A stretch of DNA of 64,000 bases from Colwellia sp. BRX10-3 (GTDB taxonomy: Bacteria; Pseudomonadota; Gammaproteobacteria; Enterobacterales; Alteromonadaceae), in contig NZ_JACGWA010000001.1 of assembly GCF_014077505.1 (NCBI RefSeq), positions 186,001 through 250,000 of the forward strand. Direction: 5' to 3'. The notes beneath the pieces were generated by a model. That model had not been told where the DNA came from. It searched no databases and was given only the letters and a program-made list of their open reading frames with translations. The translations under genes and the position numbers were made by a program. This document shows, piece by piece, positions 9,556-17,262 of this stretch (within the stretch, counting starts at the first letter, position 1; each line of letters begins with the position of its first letter).

Positions 9556-10065
9556 TTAATGCCAGTCATTCATAATAGTGCGAGTGGTAATTAAGGTCTC
9601 CAACGAGGGTGACTTTCGCGCTTTCGCTGTCGCTTCATCTTGTCGTTGTGACACTATCTTTACATTCCGTTGCTCGACGAGCTCGGCAAGTGAAATGCTT
9701 TTTAAAAAATCTTCAATTCTATCGCTTAAATCAGTCCACAAATAATGCGTTAAGCATTGCTGACCATCTTGACAGTTACCTGTACCGCCACATTTTGTGG
9801 CATTGATACTTTCATCAACAGCGTTGATAACATCAGCAACCGTAATTTGTGCTGAGCATTGGCCTAATCGATAGCCGCCACCTGGTCCACGAACACTTTT
9901 CACAAGTCCGTATTTTCTGAGGCGTGAAAAAAGTTGTTCTAGGTATGATAATGAGATGCCTTGGCGCTCAGAAATATCAGCCAATGGAACAGGACCTGTT
10001 ATGGCATGAATAGCCACATCAAGCATCGCTGTTACTGCATATCGGCCTTTAGACGTCAATTTCAT
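9556..10065 (-). CDS. iscR: Rrf2-family Fe-S regulator IscR
   Basis: Regulator that, with a [2Fe-2S] cluster, represses the isc operon and, as apo-form, controls other genes. The 169 residues have the N-terminal winged helix ([19 protein letters not shown], about residues 28-46) and the wing GPGGGYRL (60-67). The ligands Cys92, Cys98, Cys104 and His107 are conserved at E. coli numbering. The ribosome site AGGGG sits before the ATG. First gene of the isc operon, it lies directly downstream of two IscR-like boxes, which fits autorepression. Confidence 0.98.
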   Translation of the reverse strand: MKLTSKGRYAVTAMLDVAIHAITGPVPLADISERQGISLSYLEQLFSRLRKYGLVKSVRGPGGGYRLGQCSAQITVADVINAVDESINATKCGGTGNCQDGQQCLTHYLWTDLSDRIEDFLKSISLAELVEQRNVKIVSQRQDEATAKARKSPSLETLITTRTIMNDWH

Positions 10066-10092
10066 TTACTACCCCTATCAATTTGCTGCGCA

Positions 10093-10120
10093 ATTTTACA
10101 TATCCCTATAAAATAGTCAA
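10093..10120 (-). promoter_or_regulatory. Promoter of the isc operon
   Basis: On the minus strand, -35 TTGACT (10115-10120) and -10 TAAAAT (10093-10098) are separated by 16 bases, about 28 bases before the iscR start. This pair fits sigma-70 well and lies inside and beside the IscR-like boxes. Confidence 0.7.
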
Positions 10121-10124
10121 CTAA
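10100..10124 (-). promoter_or_regulatory. Putative IscR type 1 box, proximal
   Basis: Reading the minus strand, this 25-mer begins TTAGTTGACTATTTT and agrees with the known type 1 IscR consensus at about 20 of 25 positions; the left half-site is intact, the right one degenerate. It covers the spacer between -35 and -10, where a bound repressor would block polymerase. Confidence 0.6.
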
Positions 10125-10149
10125 ATACCCGAGTGATTTACTCAAGTAT
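10125..10149 (-). promoter_or_regulatory. Putative IscR type 1 box, distal
   Basis: Reading the minus strand, ATACTTGAGT and ACTCGGGTAT flank the centre AAATC. This 25-mer agrees with the type 1 IscR consensus at 23 of 25 positions; the two differences (GAGT for GACT, ACTC for AGTC) are symmetric and keep the dyad. It abuts the proximal box without a gap. Confidence 0.75.
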
Positions 10150-10306
10150 TTTACTCTGGTTTAATAATTAGTCAATCAAAAGGGGAAAATAAGGGCTTAC
10201 GCAGCACTATTGTTTGATTTTTTTGCAAATAAAAAGTGTTATTAGCAAGGCTAATTGAGCTAACTGTAGCCATAGTAATTACTGTTTAGCTAAAGATATT
10301 TTAAAG

Positions 10307-11116
10307 CTAAATTGTAGGGTCAAAAGATTCTGTTGCACTTTCTCTACGCTTGGCTGCAGCTTTTTCATCTTCGTCAAATTCACCAACCCTTAACTCAGGT
10401 AGCGCTTCTTGACACACCTCACCACCGAGCTGATTAACCTCTCGACATAAATCAGACACTTTATTATCCATTAAATGCATATGGTCAAGTAAACGACCTA
10501 TCGCTTTAGCGACGGGATCTGGATTGTCGGTAGCAACCGCATAAGCATCGAAACCATATTTTTTTGCTACTTTTTCGCGATTTTCAGCATCGCCTTTATC
10601 TTTATTTGTATTAACAATACGCGCTGGAATACCAACCGCTGTAGCATTATCAGGGACATCTTTTACTACAACAGAATTAGAGCCAACTTTACCGTGCTTG
10701 CCAATCGTAATGGGTCCTAAAATTTTAGCACCCGCGCCAATAACCACATTGTCCATTAATGTTGGATGACGTTTACCTTCTTTCCAACTTGTACCACCTA
10801 AAGTAACCCCTTGGTATAAAGTAACATCATCACCTATTTCAGCGGTACCACCGATCACAACGCCCATGCCATGGTCAATAAAAAAACGGCGACCTATAGT
10901 AGCACCCGGATGAATTTCAATACCGGTTAACCAACGAGAAAAAGTTGAGAGTGTGCGTGCTAACCATTTCCAATTATTTTTCCATAAACGGTGACTCAAT
11001 CGATGAATCCAAACCGCATGTAAACCAGGATAATTTGTTAAAATCTCAAATACATTGCGTGCTGCTGGATCTCGGTCAAATACACTATTAATATCTTCTT
11101 TCATGCGGCTAAACAT
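10307..11116 (-). CDS. cysE: Serine O-acetyltransferase (EpsC-like, with C-terminal extension)
   Basis: Makes O-acetylserine from serine and acetyl-CoA, the first committed step of cysteine synthesis. Start taken at ATG 11116, which has AAGGA eight bases upstream; an in-frame ATG seven codons earlier has none. Of 269 residues, an N-terminal helical part ([19 protein letters not shown]) leads to left-handed beta-helix hexapeptide turns ([20 protein letters not shown], then [11 protein letters not shown]). The last 75 or so residues are an extra helical and charged tail. It lies upstream of iscR, linking cysteine supply to cluster assembly. Confidence 0.93.
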   Translation of the reverse strand: MFSRMKEDINSVFDRDPAARNVFEILTNYPGLHAVWIHRLSHRLWKNNWKWLARTLSTFSRWLTGIEIHPGATIGRRFFIDHGMGVVIGGTAEIGDDVTLYQGVTLGGTSWKEGKRHPTLMDNVVIGAGAKILGPITIGKHGKVGSNSVVVKDVPDNATAVGIPARIVNTNKDKGDAENREKVAKKYGFDAYAVATDNPDPVAKAIGRLLDHMHLMDNKVSDLCREVNQLGGEVCQEALPELRVGEFDEDEKAAAKRRESATESFDPTI

Positions 11117-11245
11117 AAAGCGTTCCTTAGTTCTCATTTTTCTGGTCGCAGTAAGTACGAGTCAGATCAAATAATTGTTCACTTAGTGAGAATAATTTAA
11201 TCTGATTCGGATAACTTAAATAATGTTACTCACCAATGAATATGA

Positions 11246-12007
11246 TTAATCTTTATTTCTTTCCACGTTAGACTTTTTAGCCACGCGCTCAATTGAGGCT
11301 AAAATACCTCTCATCATTTTCAATTCTTTTACATCTGGCCTTGCACGATTAAATAAACGACGTAGCTTAGTCATGACCAAACCAGGATGACTTGGCACAA
11401 TAAAACCTGTGTCTTTAAGTGCGTTTTCAAAATGCTGATAAAAGCGTTCGGTTTCATCATTAAGGGGATATTCTTCGCTATCATTTGACTTGAAAGCTTG
11501 CTCTTGATGAATCAAAAAGCTTGTACGTACTTCATAACTTAACGTTTGTACGGCCATCGCTAAATTTAATGAGCTATATTCTGGGTTCGCTGGAATTTGC
11601 ACATGAAAGTGACACAGTTGCAGCTCTTCATTTGTTAAACCACTACTTTCACGACCAAATACTAACGCGACAGGATATTCTTGCGCTTCTGTGATCAGTT
11701 TTTCACCACAACCGCGAGGCTCTAGCATGGGCCAAGGCAGTGTGCGCGAACGAGCACTTGTGCCAACCACTAAACCACAATCATCAATTGCTTCTTCAAG
11801 GGTCGATACAACTCTGGCATTTTTTAACACATCGGTTGCACCCGCAGCTAATGCTTGTGCCTGACCATTAGGCATTTCAATCGGATCAACTAAAACAAGA
11901 TCTGTTAAGCCCATTGTTTTCATGGCGCGAGCCGCTGAGCCAATATTGCGACAATCTGAGGTATTAACGAGAACTATACGTACTTTATTTAACAAAGAAT
12001 CTGACAT
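11246..12007 (-). CDS. trmJ: tRNA (cytidine/uridine-32-2'-O)-methyltransferase TrmJ
   Basis: SPOUT-class enzyme that methylates the ribose at position 32 of tRNA anticodon loops. The 253 residues show the family motifs [14 protein letters not shown] (motif 1), [13 protein letters not shown] (motif 2) and [14 protein letters not shown] (motif 3), whose knot binds S-adenosylmethionine. It is the usual upstream neighbour of cysE-isc in gammaproteobacteria and is divergent from suhB. About 130 bases separate it from cysE, so cysE may have its own promoter. Confidence 0.95.
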   Translation of the reverse strand: MSDSLLNKVRIVLVNTSDCRNIGSAARAMKTMGLTDLVLVDPIEMPNGQAQALAAGATDVLKNARVVSTLEEAIDDCGLVVGTSARSRTLPWPMLEPRGCGEKLITEAQEYPVALVFGRESSGLTNEELQLCHFHVQIPANPEYSSLNLAMAVQTLSYEVRTSFLIHQEQAFKSNDSEEYPLNDETERFYQHFENALKDTGFIVPSHPGLVMTKLRRLFNRARPDVKELKMMRGILASIERVAKKSNVERNKD

Positions 12008-12044
12008 TATTTACACTTACTTAATTCGTGGGTAATAATTCGTT

Positions 12045-12122
12045 AACATTATTGCAATTCGATAACATTATTACCTATCTAGACGGCTAAAATTGCCGAT
12101 AATGTTAACACAGAACATTATC
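12045..12122. repeat. Cluster of four AACATTAT/ATAATGTT motifs in the trmJ-suhB gap
   Basis: AACATTATT occurs at 12045-12053 and 12064-12072 as part of a 19-base direct repeat. An inverted pair, GATAATGTT and AACATTATC with a 7-base spacer, occupies 12098-12122. All lie just upstream of the trmJ start in the divergent promoter region. The arrangement suggests a protein-binding region; no regulator is assigned. Confidence 0.4.
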
Positions 12123-12312
12123 CTTGTACTGAGAAAAAATCACGACTTTTGTATTAGTTTTATAGTGCTTATCAATATGGACTAGCTCTTTTACTTATAA
12201 GGTAAAGAAAATACGGTAAGTTTTCTTTCATGCGCTATAACTTTATTTAGCTTAAGTGAACATCAGTTTGTTAATGATAAATAAGAGTGTCGCAAATTGA
12301 TAATTAGTTTGC
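12123..12312. other. Rest of the trmJ-suhB divergent intergenic region
   Basis: AT-rich sequence that should carry promoters for both genes. Apart from the suhB -10 region just downstream, I see no coding frame with a ribosome site and no hairpin terminator. Confidence 0.4.
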
Positions 12313-12318
12313 TATAAT
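12310..12318 (+). promoter_or_regulatory. Extended -10 promoter of suhB
   Basis: TGCTATAAT is a perfect extended -10 (TGnTATAAT) about 105 bases before the suhB ATG; no good -35 is seen, which extended -10 promoters do not need. It implies a leader of about 100 bases. Confidence 0.6.
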
Positions 12319-12423
12319 TCGCGCGCTTAATTTTGGGGGTTCATCACAGTATGACTTTTAAGATTAACCTCGTTCTTTTACATAGCTGTTTATGACATTT
12401 TACAACATATAGGGTAGTCGATA

Positions 12424-13227
12424 ATGCATCCGATGCTAAATATTGCCGTGCGCTCTGCGCGTGCTGCGGGCAAAGTAATTCTGCGCGCTTTTGAACAAGT
12501 AGATAAGATTGAAATTGAATCTAAGGGTACTAACGATATCGTTACTAATGTTGATATAAGTGCTGAACTAGCTATTGTTGAAACAATTCAAAAATCTTAC
12601 CCACACCACACCATTATTGGTGAAGAATGTGGTGTAATTGAAGGTAAAGAAAGCGACTATCAGTGGATTATTGATCCATTAGACGGTACTTCTAACTTCG
12701 TTAAAGGTATTCCACACTTTGCCGTTTCAATCGCTTTAAAAGTTAAAGGAAAATTAGATCAATCAGTGATCTACGATCCTATCCGTGGCGAGCTATTTAC
12801 TGCAAGTCGCGGTAAAGGCGCTCAATTAAACGGCTTCCGTATTCGTGTGAAACAATCTAAAGAACTTAAAGGTTCAATTTTAGCGACAGGCTTCCCGTTT
12901 AAACATAAGCAACACACTAATGCTTATTTAGAAATGTTTAAAACACTTTTCGGTAAAACATCAGACATGCGTCGCGCTGGCTCAGCCGCGTTAGATTTAG
13001 CTTATGTTGCTGCTGGACGCGTTGACGGGTATTTTGAAATTGGTTTGAAGCCATGGGATACCGCAGCTGGTGAACTAATGGTAATTGAAGCAGGTGGTTT
13101 AGTTACTGACTTTGTTGGTGGCCATAATCACAGCAACTCAGGCAACATAGTTGCTAGTAGCCCACGTTTAGCAAAAGAAATCTTAAAAGATATTCGACCT
13201 CATTTAGGTGAAGCGCTAAGCAAGTAA
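12424..13227 (+). CDS. suhB: Inositol-1-monophosphatase / SuhB antitermination-complex factor
   Basis: A metal-dependent phosphatase that in E. coli also joins the rRNA antitermination complex. The 267 residues have the family metal-binding motifs GEECG (near 65), DPLDGTSNF (near 85) and the C-terminal WDTAAG with EAGG. Length equals E. coli SuhB. It is monocistronic, with an extended -10 promoter and a strong terminator, and divergent from trmJ, the usual gammaproteobacterial arrangement. Confidence 0.95.
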   Translation: MHPMLNIAVRSARAAGKVILRAFEQVDKIEIESKGTNDIVTNVDISAELAIVETIQKSYPHHTIIGEECGVIEGKESDYQWIIDPLDGTSNFVKGIPHFAVSIALKVKGKLDQSVIYDPIRGELFTASRGKGAQLNGFRIRVKQSKELKGSILATGFPFKHKQHTNAYLEMFKTLFGKTSDMRRAGSAALDLAYVAAGRVDGYFEIGLKPWDTAAGELMVIEAGGLVTDFVGGHNHSNSGNIVASSPRLAKEILKDIRPHLGEALSK

Positions 13228-13255
13228 TCAATACTTAGCTTAAGCATTCATTTTG

Positions 13256-13280
13256 AAAAGCGCCTTCTGGCGCTTTTTTT
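13256..13280 (+). terminator. Terminator of suhB
   Basis: AAAAGCGCC and GGCGCTTTT form a perfect stem around TTCT, followed by more T, 28 bases past the stop. Confidence 0.9.
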
Positions 13281-13521
13281 ATATCTGTAACAAACTACTT
13301 GCTCATCTCACACTTCATACTCAAGCTAATTTGCATTCCCTCATTATCTAGTACACCTAGGAACTTAACATCGACCTAAACCTCATCACTCTTTCATATC
13401 GACGTTCGGATAGGTTACCTGTGAGGCCTTAGTATCGTCACTCTTTTACAATGAAATGCATGTTCTTGCATTGGAGTAATGCAGGAGCAATTACCGAGAC
13501 GGCTAAGAACGTCCTGAACAT
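13281..13521. other. Intergenic region between convergent suhB and hppD
   Basis: This stretch lies between two terminators. It contains a 28-codon frame from ATG 13451 that lacks a ribosome site and runs into the hppD terminator; I do not call it a gene. Nothing else is seen. Confidence 0.4.
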
Positions 13522-13546
13522 AAAAAAGCCAGCATAAGCTGGCTTT
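13522..13546 (-). terminator. Terminator of hppD
   Basis: AAAGCCAGC and GCTGGCTTT pair around ATAA; on the minus strand the stem is followed by a run of T. It lies 36 bases past the hppD stop. Confidence 0.85.
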
Positions 13547-13581
13547 CAAATCATAAGTCACTCATTCAAACAAACTAGCGT

Positions 13582-14625
13582 TTAAAGCACACCACGTTCT
13601 ATTTGGTTAAGTTCAATTGACTTAAATAAAGCGGTAAAGTTGCCTTCGCCAAAGCCTTGGTCATCAACACGCTGGATCATCTCAATAAAGATAGGTCCAA
13701 AAATATTCTTGGTGAATATCTGTAACAAGTATGAGTTTTCTTTTTGGCTATCTACTAACACTTGATGATCACGGATGCGTTGATGGTCTTCTTTAACCCA
13801 CGGAATACGATCAAAAACGTCATCATAATATTCAGGTACGATATTTAAGGTATCAATGATGTTTTTGTCTAATTGATCTAAAGAGCCTAATAAATCATCT
13901 GAGATAAATGCTAAATGCTGTACACCAGGGCCATTATATTCATCTAGATACTCATCAATTTGGTTATTGCTTGTACCTTTACCTTCATTAATAGGAATAC
14001 AGAAAGTGCCGCAAGGTGATTGTAAAGCGTATGAAACCAAAGCGGATTTTTCACCTTTGATATCAAAGTAGCGTATATCAGTAAAACCAAATATGTTTTT
14101 ATAAAAATTAGCCCAATGCTCCATTGTGCCTTGGTAAACGTTATTAGTTAAATGGTCAACGGCTTTAAAGCCTTTATCTTTCACTAATACCGGTTCAGCA
14201 ATATCTTCACAATCATCTTCATATATTGAGCCTTTAGCGCCAAATTTTTCAATGAAGTAAATTAAGCTATCGCCAATACCAAAAATAGCTGGGTAAGGCA
14301 ATTTGTTATCTACGTCTTGCGCTGATTTTGCACCGCGAACCACAGCTTGCTCAAAGGCAAACTCAGCATCTTCTACACGCCAGCCCATTGAACAAATTGC
14401 TGGACCATGGCTTTTAGCAAATTCTTTAGAAAAACCCGCTTGCTCATGATTTAAAAAGAAATGAATATCGTTTTGATTAAAATAATCGATATCACGGCCT
14501 TTGAATTTTTTTGTTTTTGAAAAGCCGAAACCATAAAAGGCATCTTCCATAAAGTCAGAATCTGGAGACGCATATTCAATAAATTCGATACCACGTAAAT
14601 TCAGTGGGTTTGTTACATCTGTCAT
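13582..14625 (-). CDS. hppD: 4-hydroxyphenylpyruvate dioxygenase
   Basis: Non-haem iron enzyme of tyrosine breakdown that converts 4-hydroxyphenylpyruvate to homogentisate. The 347 residues form two tandem vicinal-oxygen-chelate modules; the iron ligands His158 (VDHLTNN), His237 (VQHLAF) and Glu315 (FIEMIQR) are all present, and the C-terminal active-site helix begins with GFGEGNFTALFKSIE. The gene has its own terminator and no other tyrosine-degradation gene is next to it. Two TyrR-like boxes upstream suggest control by an aromatic-amino-acid regulator. Confidence 0.95.
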   Translation of the reverse strand: MTDVTNPLNLRGIEFIEYASPDSDFMEDAFYGFGFSKTKKFKGRDIDYFNQNDIHFFLNHEQAGFSKEFAKSHGPAICSMGWRVEDAEFAFEQAVVRGAKSAQDVDNKLPYPAIFGIGDSLIYFIEKFGAKGSIYEDDCEDIAEPVLVKDKGFKAVDHLTNNVYQGTMEHWANFYKNIFGFTDIRYFDIKGEKSALVSYALQSPCGTFCIPINEGKGTSNNQIDEYLDEYNGPGVQHLAFISDDLLGSLDQLDKNIIDTLNIVPEYYDDVFDRIPWVKEDHQRIRDHQVLVDSQKENSYLLQIFTKNIFGPIFIEMIQRVDDQGFGEGNFTALFKSIELNQIERGVL

Positions 14626-14713
14626 AGTTGTTTCTCTCGTTGTAGCAATAGTGCGATTATTACCGTGAATTCAACGCAGAGGAAGTGAATGAAAAAACTG
14701 ATGTTTTTTGAGC

Positions 14714-14731
14714 CGTAAATCTATTTTTACG
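14714..14731. promoter_or_regulatory. TyrR-like box 1 upstream of hppD
   Basis: CGTAAA-N6-TTTACG, a perfect dyad, differs from the TyrR consensus TGTAAA-N6-TTTACA only in the two outermost bases and keeps the G-N14-C core. It lies 89 bases before the hppD start. Confidence 0.6.
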
Positions 14732-14791
14732 TAAAAAGCAGATGAATTGTTAACTAAGAGGATCTAAGCTATAGCTAGTAGTGCTCACAGA

Positions 14792-14809
14792 TGTAACAAT
14801 ATATTTACA
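14792..14809. promoter_or_regulatory. TyrR-like box 2 upstream of hppD
   Basis: TGTAAC-N6-TTTACA differs from the TyrR consensus at one of the twelve defined positions. It lies 78 bases from box 1, an arrangement in which a hexameric or looping regulator could bind both. Confidence 0.65.
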
Positions 14810-15054
14810 GTGAATTTAAGCCTATACAAATTGCTCAGATAACCCTCAACTTATGTCTTAAAACAGCTTACTTACACTATTGATAAAATCCAATAAAGAT
14901 AAACTTTCACGTTCAATATCATCTTGAACTCTTGAGTTAACAACCGCATCTATTAACATTTAAGCTGCATTGAACCGCTATTTGATGATCATTTATCCAT
15001 TTTAGGAAATGGTATAAATCATCTTACTAGCATTAGCGTAACATTCTGCAGACG
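14810..15054. other. Intergenic region between deaD and hppD
   Basis: AT-rich, no coding frame with a ribosome site. The hppD promoter should lie between the TyrR-like boxes and the gene or near box 2, but I see no convincing -35/-10 pair. Confidence 0.4.
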
Positions 15055-15092
15055 AAAAAAAACGCTAATTCTTATGAAGAATTGGCGTTTTT
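15055..15092 (-). terminator. Terminator of deaD
   Basis: AAAACGCTAATTCTT and its complement (one G-U pair) enclose ATG, and the minus-strand transcript then runs into eight T. It lies 23 bases past the deaD stop. Confidence 0.9.
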
Positions 15093-15114
15093 AGGGTTCT
15101 AGTCACACAAATTA

Positions 15115-16908
15115 TTAGTTAGTGCGTTGCTCTTTACGTGGGCGAGATGGACGCTCAGCAGCTGGCTGTACATCTGATACCGTAATAGCTAGTGCTTGAC
15201 GACGAACTTGAACACGTTTTAACTGTGTAAAAGACTTTTCAGGCATACCTTTAGGTAACTGCACAAAACTATGCTTATCGTGCAAGTTAATAGCACCGAT
15301 GTAGCTACTGTCTAATGATATTTCATTAGCGATTGCGCCAACGATATCACCAGGACGAGCACCATGCTCTTTACCTACTTCTAGGCGGTAAGTTTGCCAA
15401 TCAACATCTGAACGTGCAACTTTCGCTTTACGAGGAGCTCGCTCTGCACGGTTCTCATTACGACTATCACCACGAGATTCATTACGACCGCCACGACTAT
15501 CGTTACGACCACCACGAGATTCATTGCGACCACTGCTGTCACGGTCATTTCTTTCACGCGCATCACGACGAGGTTTTGGATCTTCTTTCGGTTGTAAAGG
15601 TTGCTTTAACTGTTTTTGATAAAGCAACGCTGCCGCTAAATCTGTCATCGAAAGTTCTGACTCACTCGCCATTGTTTCAATAATTTCGCGCATTGCTGTT
15701 AATTCTTTATCAGCAACAATAGACGCCAACTCATTACAAGTACGCTCAATACGGGCTTTACCAATTTCTTGAATATTTGGTAAGTCGTACATAGCGATCG
15801 TACCAGAGGTTAAACGCTCATAATGACGTAAAGAATACATTTCACGTGGACGAACAAATGAAATTGCCGTACCACTTCGTCCAGCACGGCCTGTACGACC
15901 AATGCGATGAACATAAGCTTCGTTGTCACCCGGTAAATCATAGTTAATAACTAATGAAAGACGTGGAATATCAAGACCACGAGCAACAACATCAGTTGCT
16001 ACAAGAATTGATGACACACCTGATTTAAGTTGGTCGACAGTACGTTCACGCTGTGCTTGGTTCATATCACCATTTAAGGCAACAGAAGCATAGCCTGCAC
16101 GTTCTAATTTTTCAGCAACATCAATAGTATCATTACGAGTACGAACGAAGATTAGCATCGCATCGTATTCAACCGTTTCAGCAATACGTTCTAAAGCCGT
16201 CATTTTATTAATGCCGCTAACCTTCCAAGCATATTGTGTAATGTTGGCTTTTTCTTTTTTCACTGCAGCAATTTTAATATGCTCAGGATTTTTCAAAAAG
16301 CGATTCGCTACTTTGCGAATTTGCGCTGGCATGGTTGCAGAGAACAATGCCATTTGAGTTTCTTTTGGTAAGTGCTCAAGGATCCACTCAATGTCTTCTA
16401 AAAAGCCCATGTTTAACATTTCATCAGCTTCATCAAGCACACAAAATGATAAGCTATCTAATTTAAGGCTTTTACGACGTAAGTGATCCATTAAACGACC
16501 AGGTGTACCAACAACAACTTGTGCTCCACGTTCTAGTTGCTGAAATTGTGGTTGGTAAGATTGACCACCGTATAAGGTAGCAACGCGTAAACCTTTCATG
16601 TCTTTCGCAAAAGTTTCAATTGCTTCAGCAACTTGAATAGCTAACTCACGTGTTGGTGCTAACACCATCAATTGTGGTTTACGTAAAGTTACATCAATTT
16701 TTGCTAGTGCAGGCAAACCAAAGGCAGCAGTTTTACCAGTACCTGTTTGCGCTTCACCAAGTACGTCTTTACCCGCTAATAAAGGGGGAATTGTTTGCGC
16801 TTGAATTGCAGTAGATGATTCAAAACCTAGTGCTTTTACAGCAGATACTAAGTTTTCAGGCAAACCAAGGGCGTCAAAGCCTACAGAGGCATTGTTAAGA
16901 TCAGTCAT
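15115..16908 (-). CDS. deaD: Cold-shock DEAD-box RNA helicase DeaD/CsdA
   Basis: ATP-dependent RNA helicase used in ribosome assembly and mRNA unwinding, important in the cold. Start taken at ATG 16908 (MTDLNNASVG); a TTG eleven codons earlier extends the frame but aligns with nothing. In 597 residues: Walker A AQTGTGKT (53-60), DEAD (159-162), SAT (190-192), then ARGLD and HRIGRTGRAGR. After about residue 440 comes an Arg/Asn/Gly-rich linker with GRNESRG-like 7-residue repeats, and then a DbpA-type RNA-binding domain (VGAIANEISLDSSYIGAI). A leader of about 200 bases precedes it, as is known for csdA-type genes. Confidence 0.95.
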   Translation of the reverse strand: MTDLNNASVGFDALGLPENLVSAVKALGFESSTAIQAQTIPPLLAGKDVLGEAQTGTGKTAAFGLPALAKIDVTLRKPQLMVLAPTRELAIQVAEAIETFAKDMKGLRVATLYGGQSYQPQFQQLERGAQVVVGTPGRLMDHLRRKSLKLDSLSFCVLDEADEMLNMGFLEDIEWILEHLPKETQMALFSATMPAQIRKVANRFLKNPEHIKIAAVKKEKANITQYAWKVSGINKMTALERIAETVEYDAMLIFVRTRNDTIDVAEKLERAGYASVALNGDMNQAQRERTVDQLKSGVSSILVATDVVARGLDIPRLSLVINYDLPGDNEAYVHRIGRTGRAGRSGTAISFVRPREMYSLRHYERLTSGTIAMYDLPNIQEIGKARIERTCNELASIVADKELTAMREIIETMASESELSMTDLAAALLYQKQLKQPLQPKEDPKPRRDARERNDRDSSGRNESRGGRNDSRGGRNESRGDSRNENRAERAPRKAKVARSDVDWQTYRLEVGKEHGARPGDIVGAIANEISLDSSYIGAINLHDKHSFVQLPKGMPEKSFTQLKRVQVRRQALAITVSDVQPAAERPSRPRKEQRTN

Positions 16909-17120
16909 ATAATTTTGTCTTCTCATGGTAGAAACTGGCAATACGCCAAAATTCCTACGTACATATACGAGGAAACCACCAGGAAGACTTAAGGCACATT
17001 CATTACGTTAACGTTGAAAAGTTAACTGGGCAAGTCTATGGGCGGATATACCCCACTCATTTTAAGTTTCTGTAACTATCTAAGTTTCTCTTGGAAACTT
17101 TTTCGATTCACTATTACAGA
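16909..17120 (-). promoter_or_regulatory. Long 5' leader of deaD
   Basis: If transcription starts from the -10 at 17128-17133, the mRNA has about 210 untranslated bases. They include a GTTAAC...GTTAAC inverted repeat (about 16998-17024) and a small CGTATATGTACG palindrome near 16950. Long structured leaders are known for cold-induced helicases and cold-shock proteins. No coding frame with a ribosome site is seen. Confidence 0.45.
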
Positions 17121-17127
17121 GGCGCGC

Positions 17128-17155
17128 ATTATACAGACACGGTTGATTTATACAA
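17128..17155 (-). promoter_or_regulatory. Probable deaD promoter
   Basis: On the minus strand a perfect -10 TATAAT (17128-17133) is preceded, 16 bases upstream, by TTGTAT as a weak -35. Confidence 0.55.
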
Positions 17156-17262
17156 GCTATAATGTATATTTAACGCTATTTAACATTAAAAACAGCTTAA
17201 AACATCTATAATAGACACTTTAAACTGTTCTGTACGAAAATTGATCACTTAAGTTTTCTCAG

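Noticed and set aside
13451-13537. 28-codon ORF between suhB and hppD
   Set aside because: No ribosome site and its end overlaps the hppD terminator stem.
15333-15683. Plus-strand His/Tyr-rich 116-codon frame
   Set aside because: Antisense of the Arg/Asn-rich repeat linker of deaD; composition is explained by that.
17143-17164. Plus-strand TATAAT near 17158
   Set aside because: The -35-like TTGATT is only about 9 bases away and no plus-strand gene follows.
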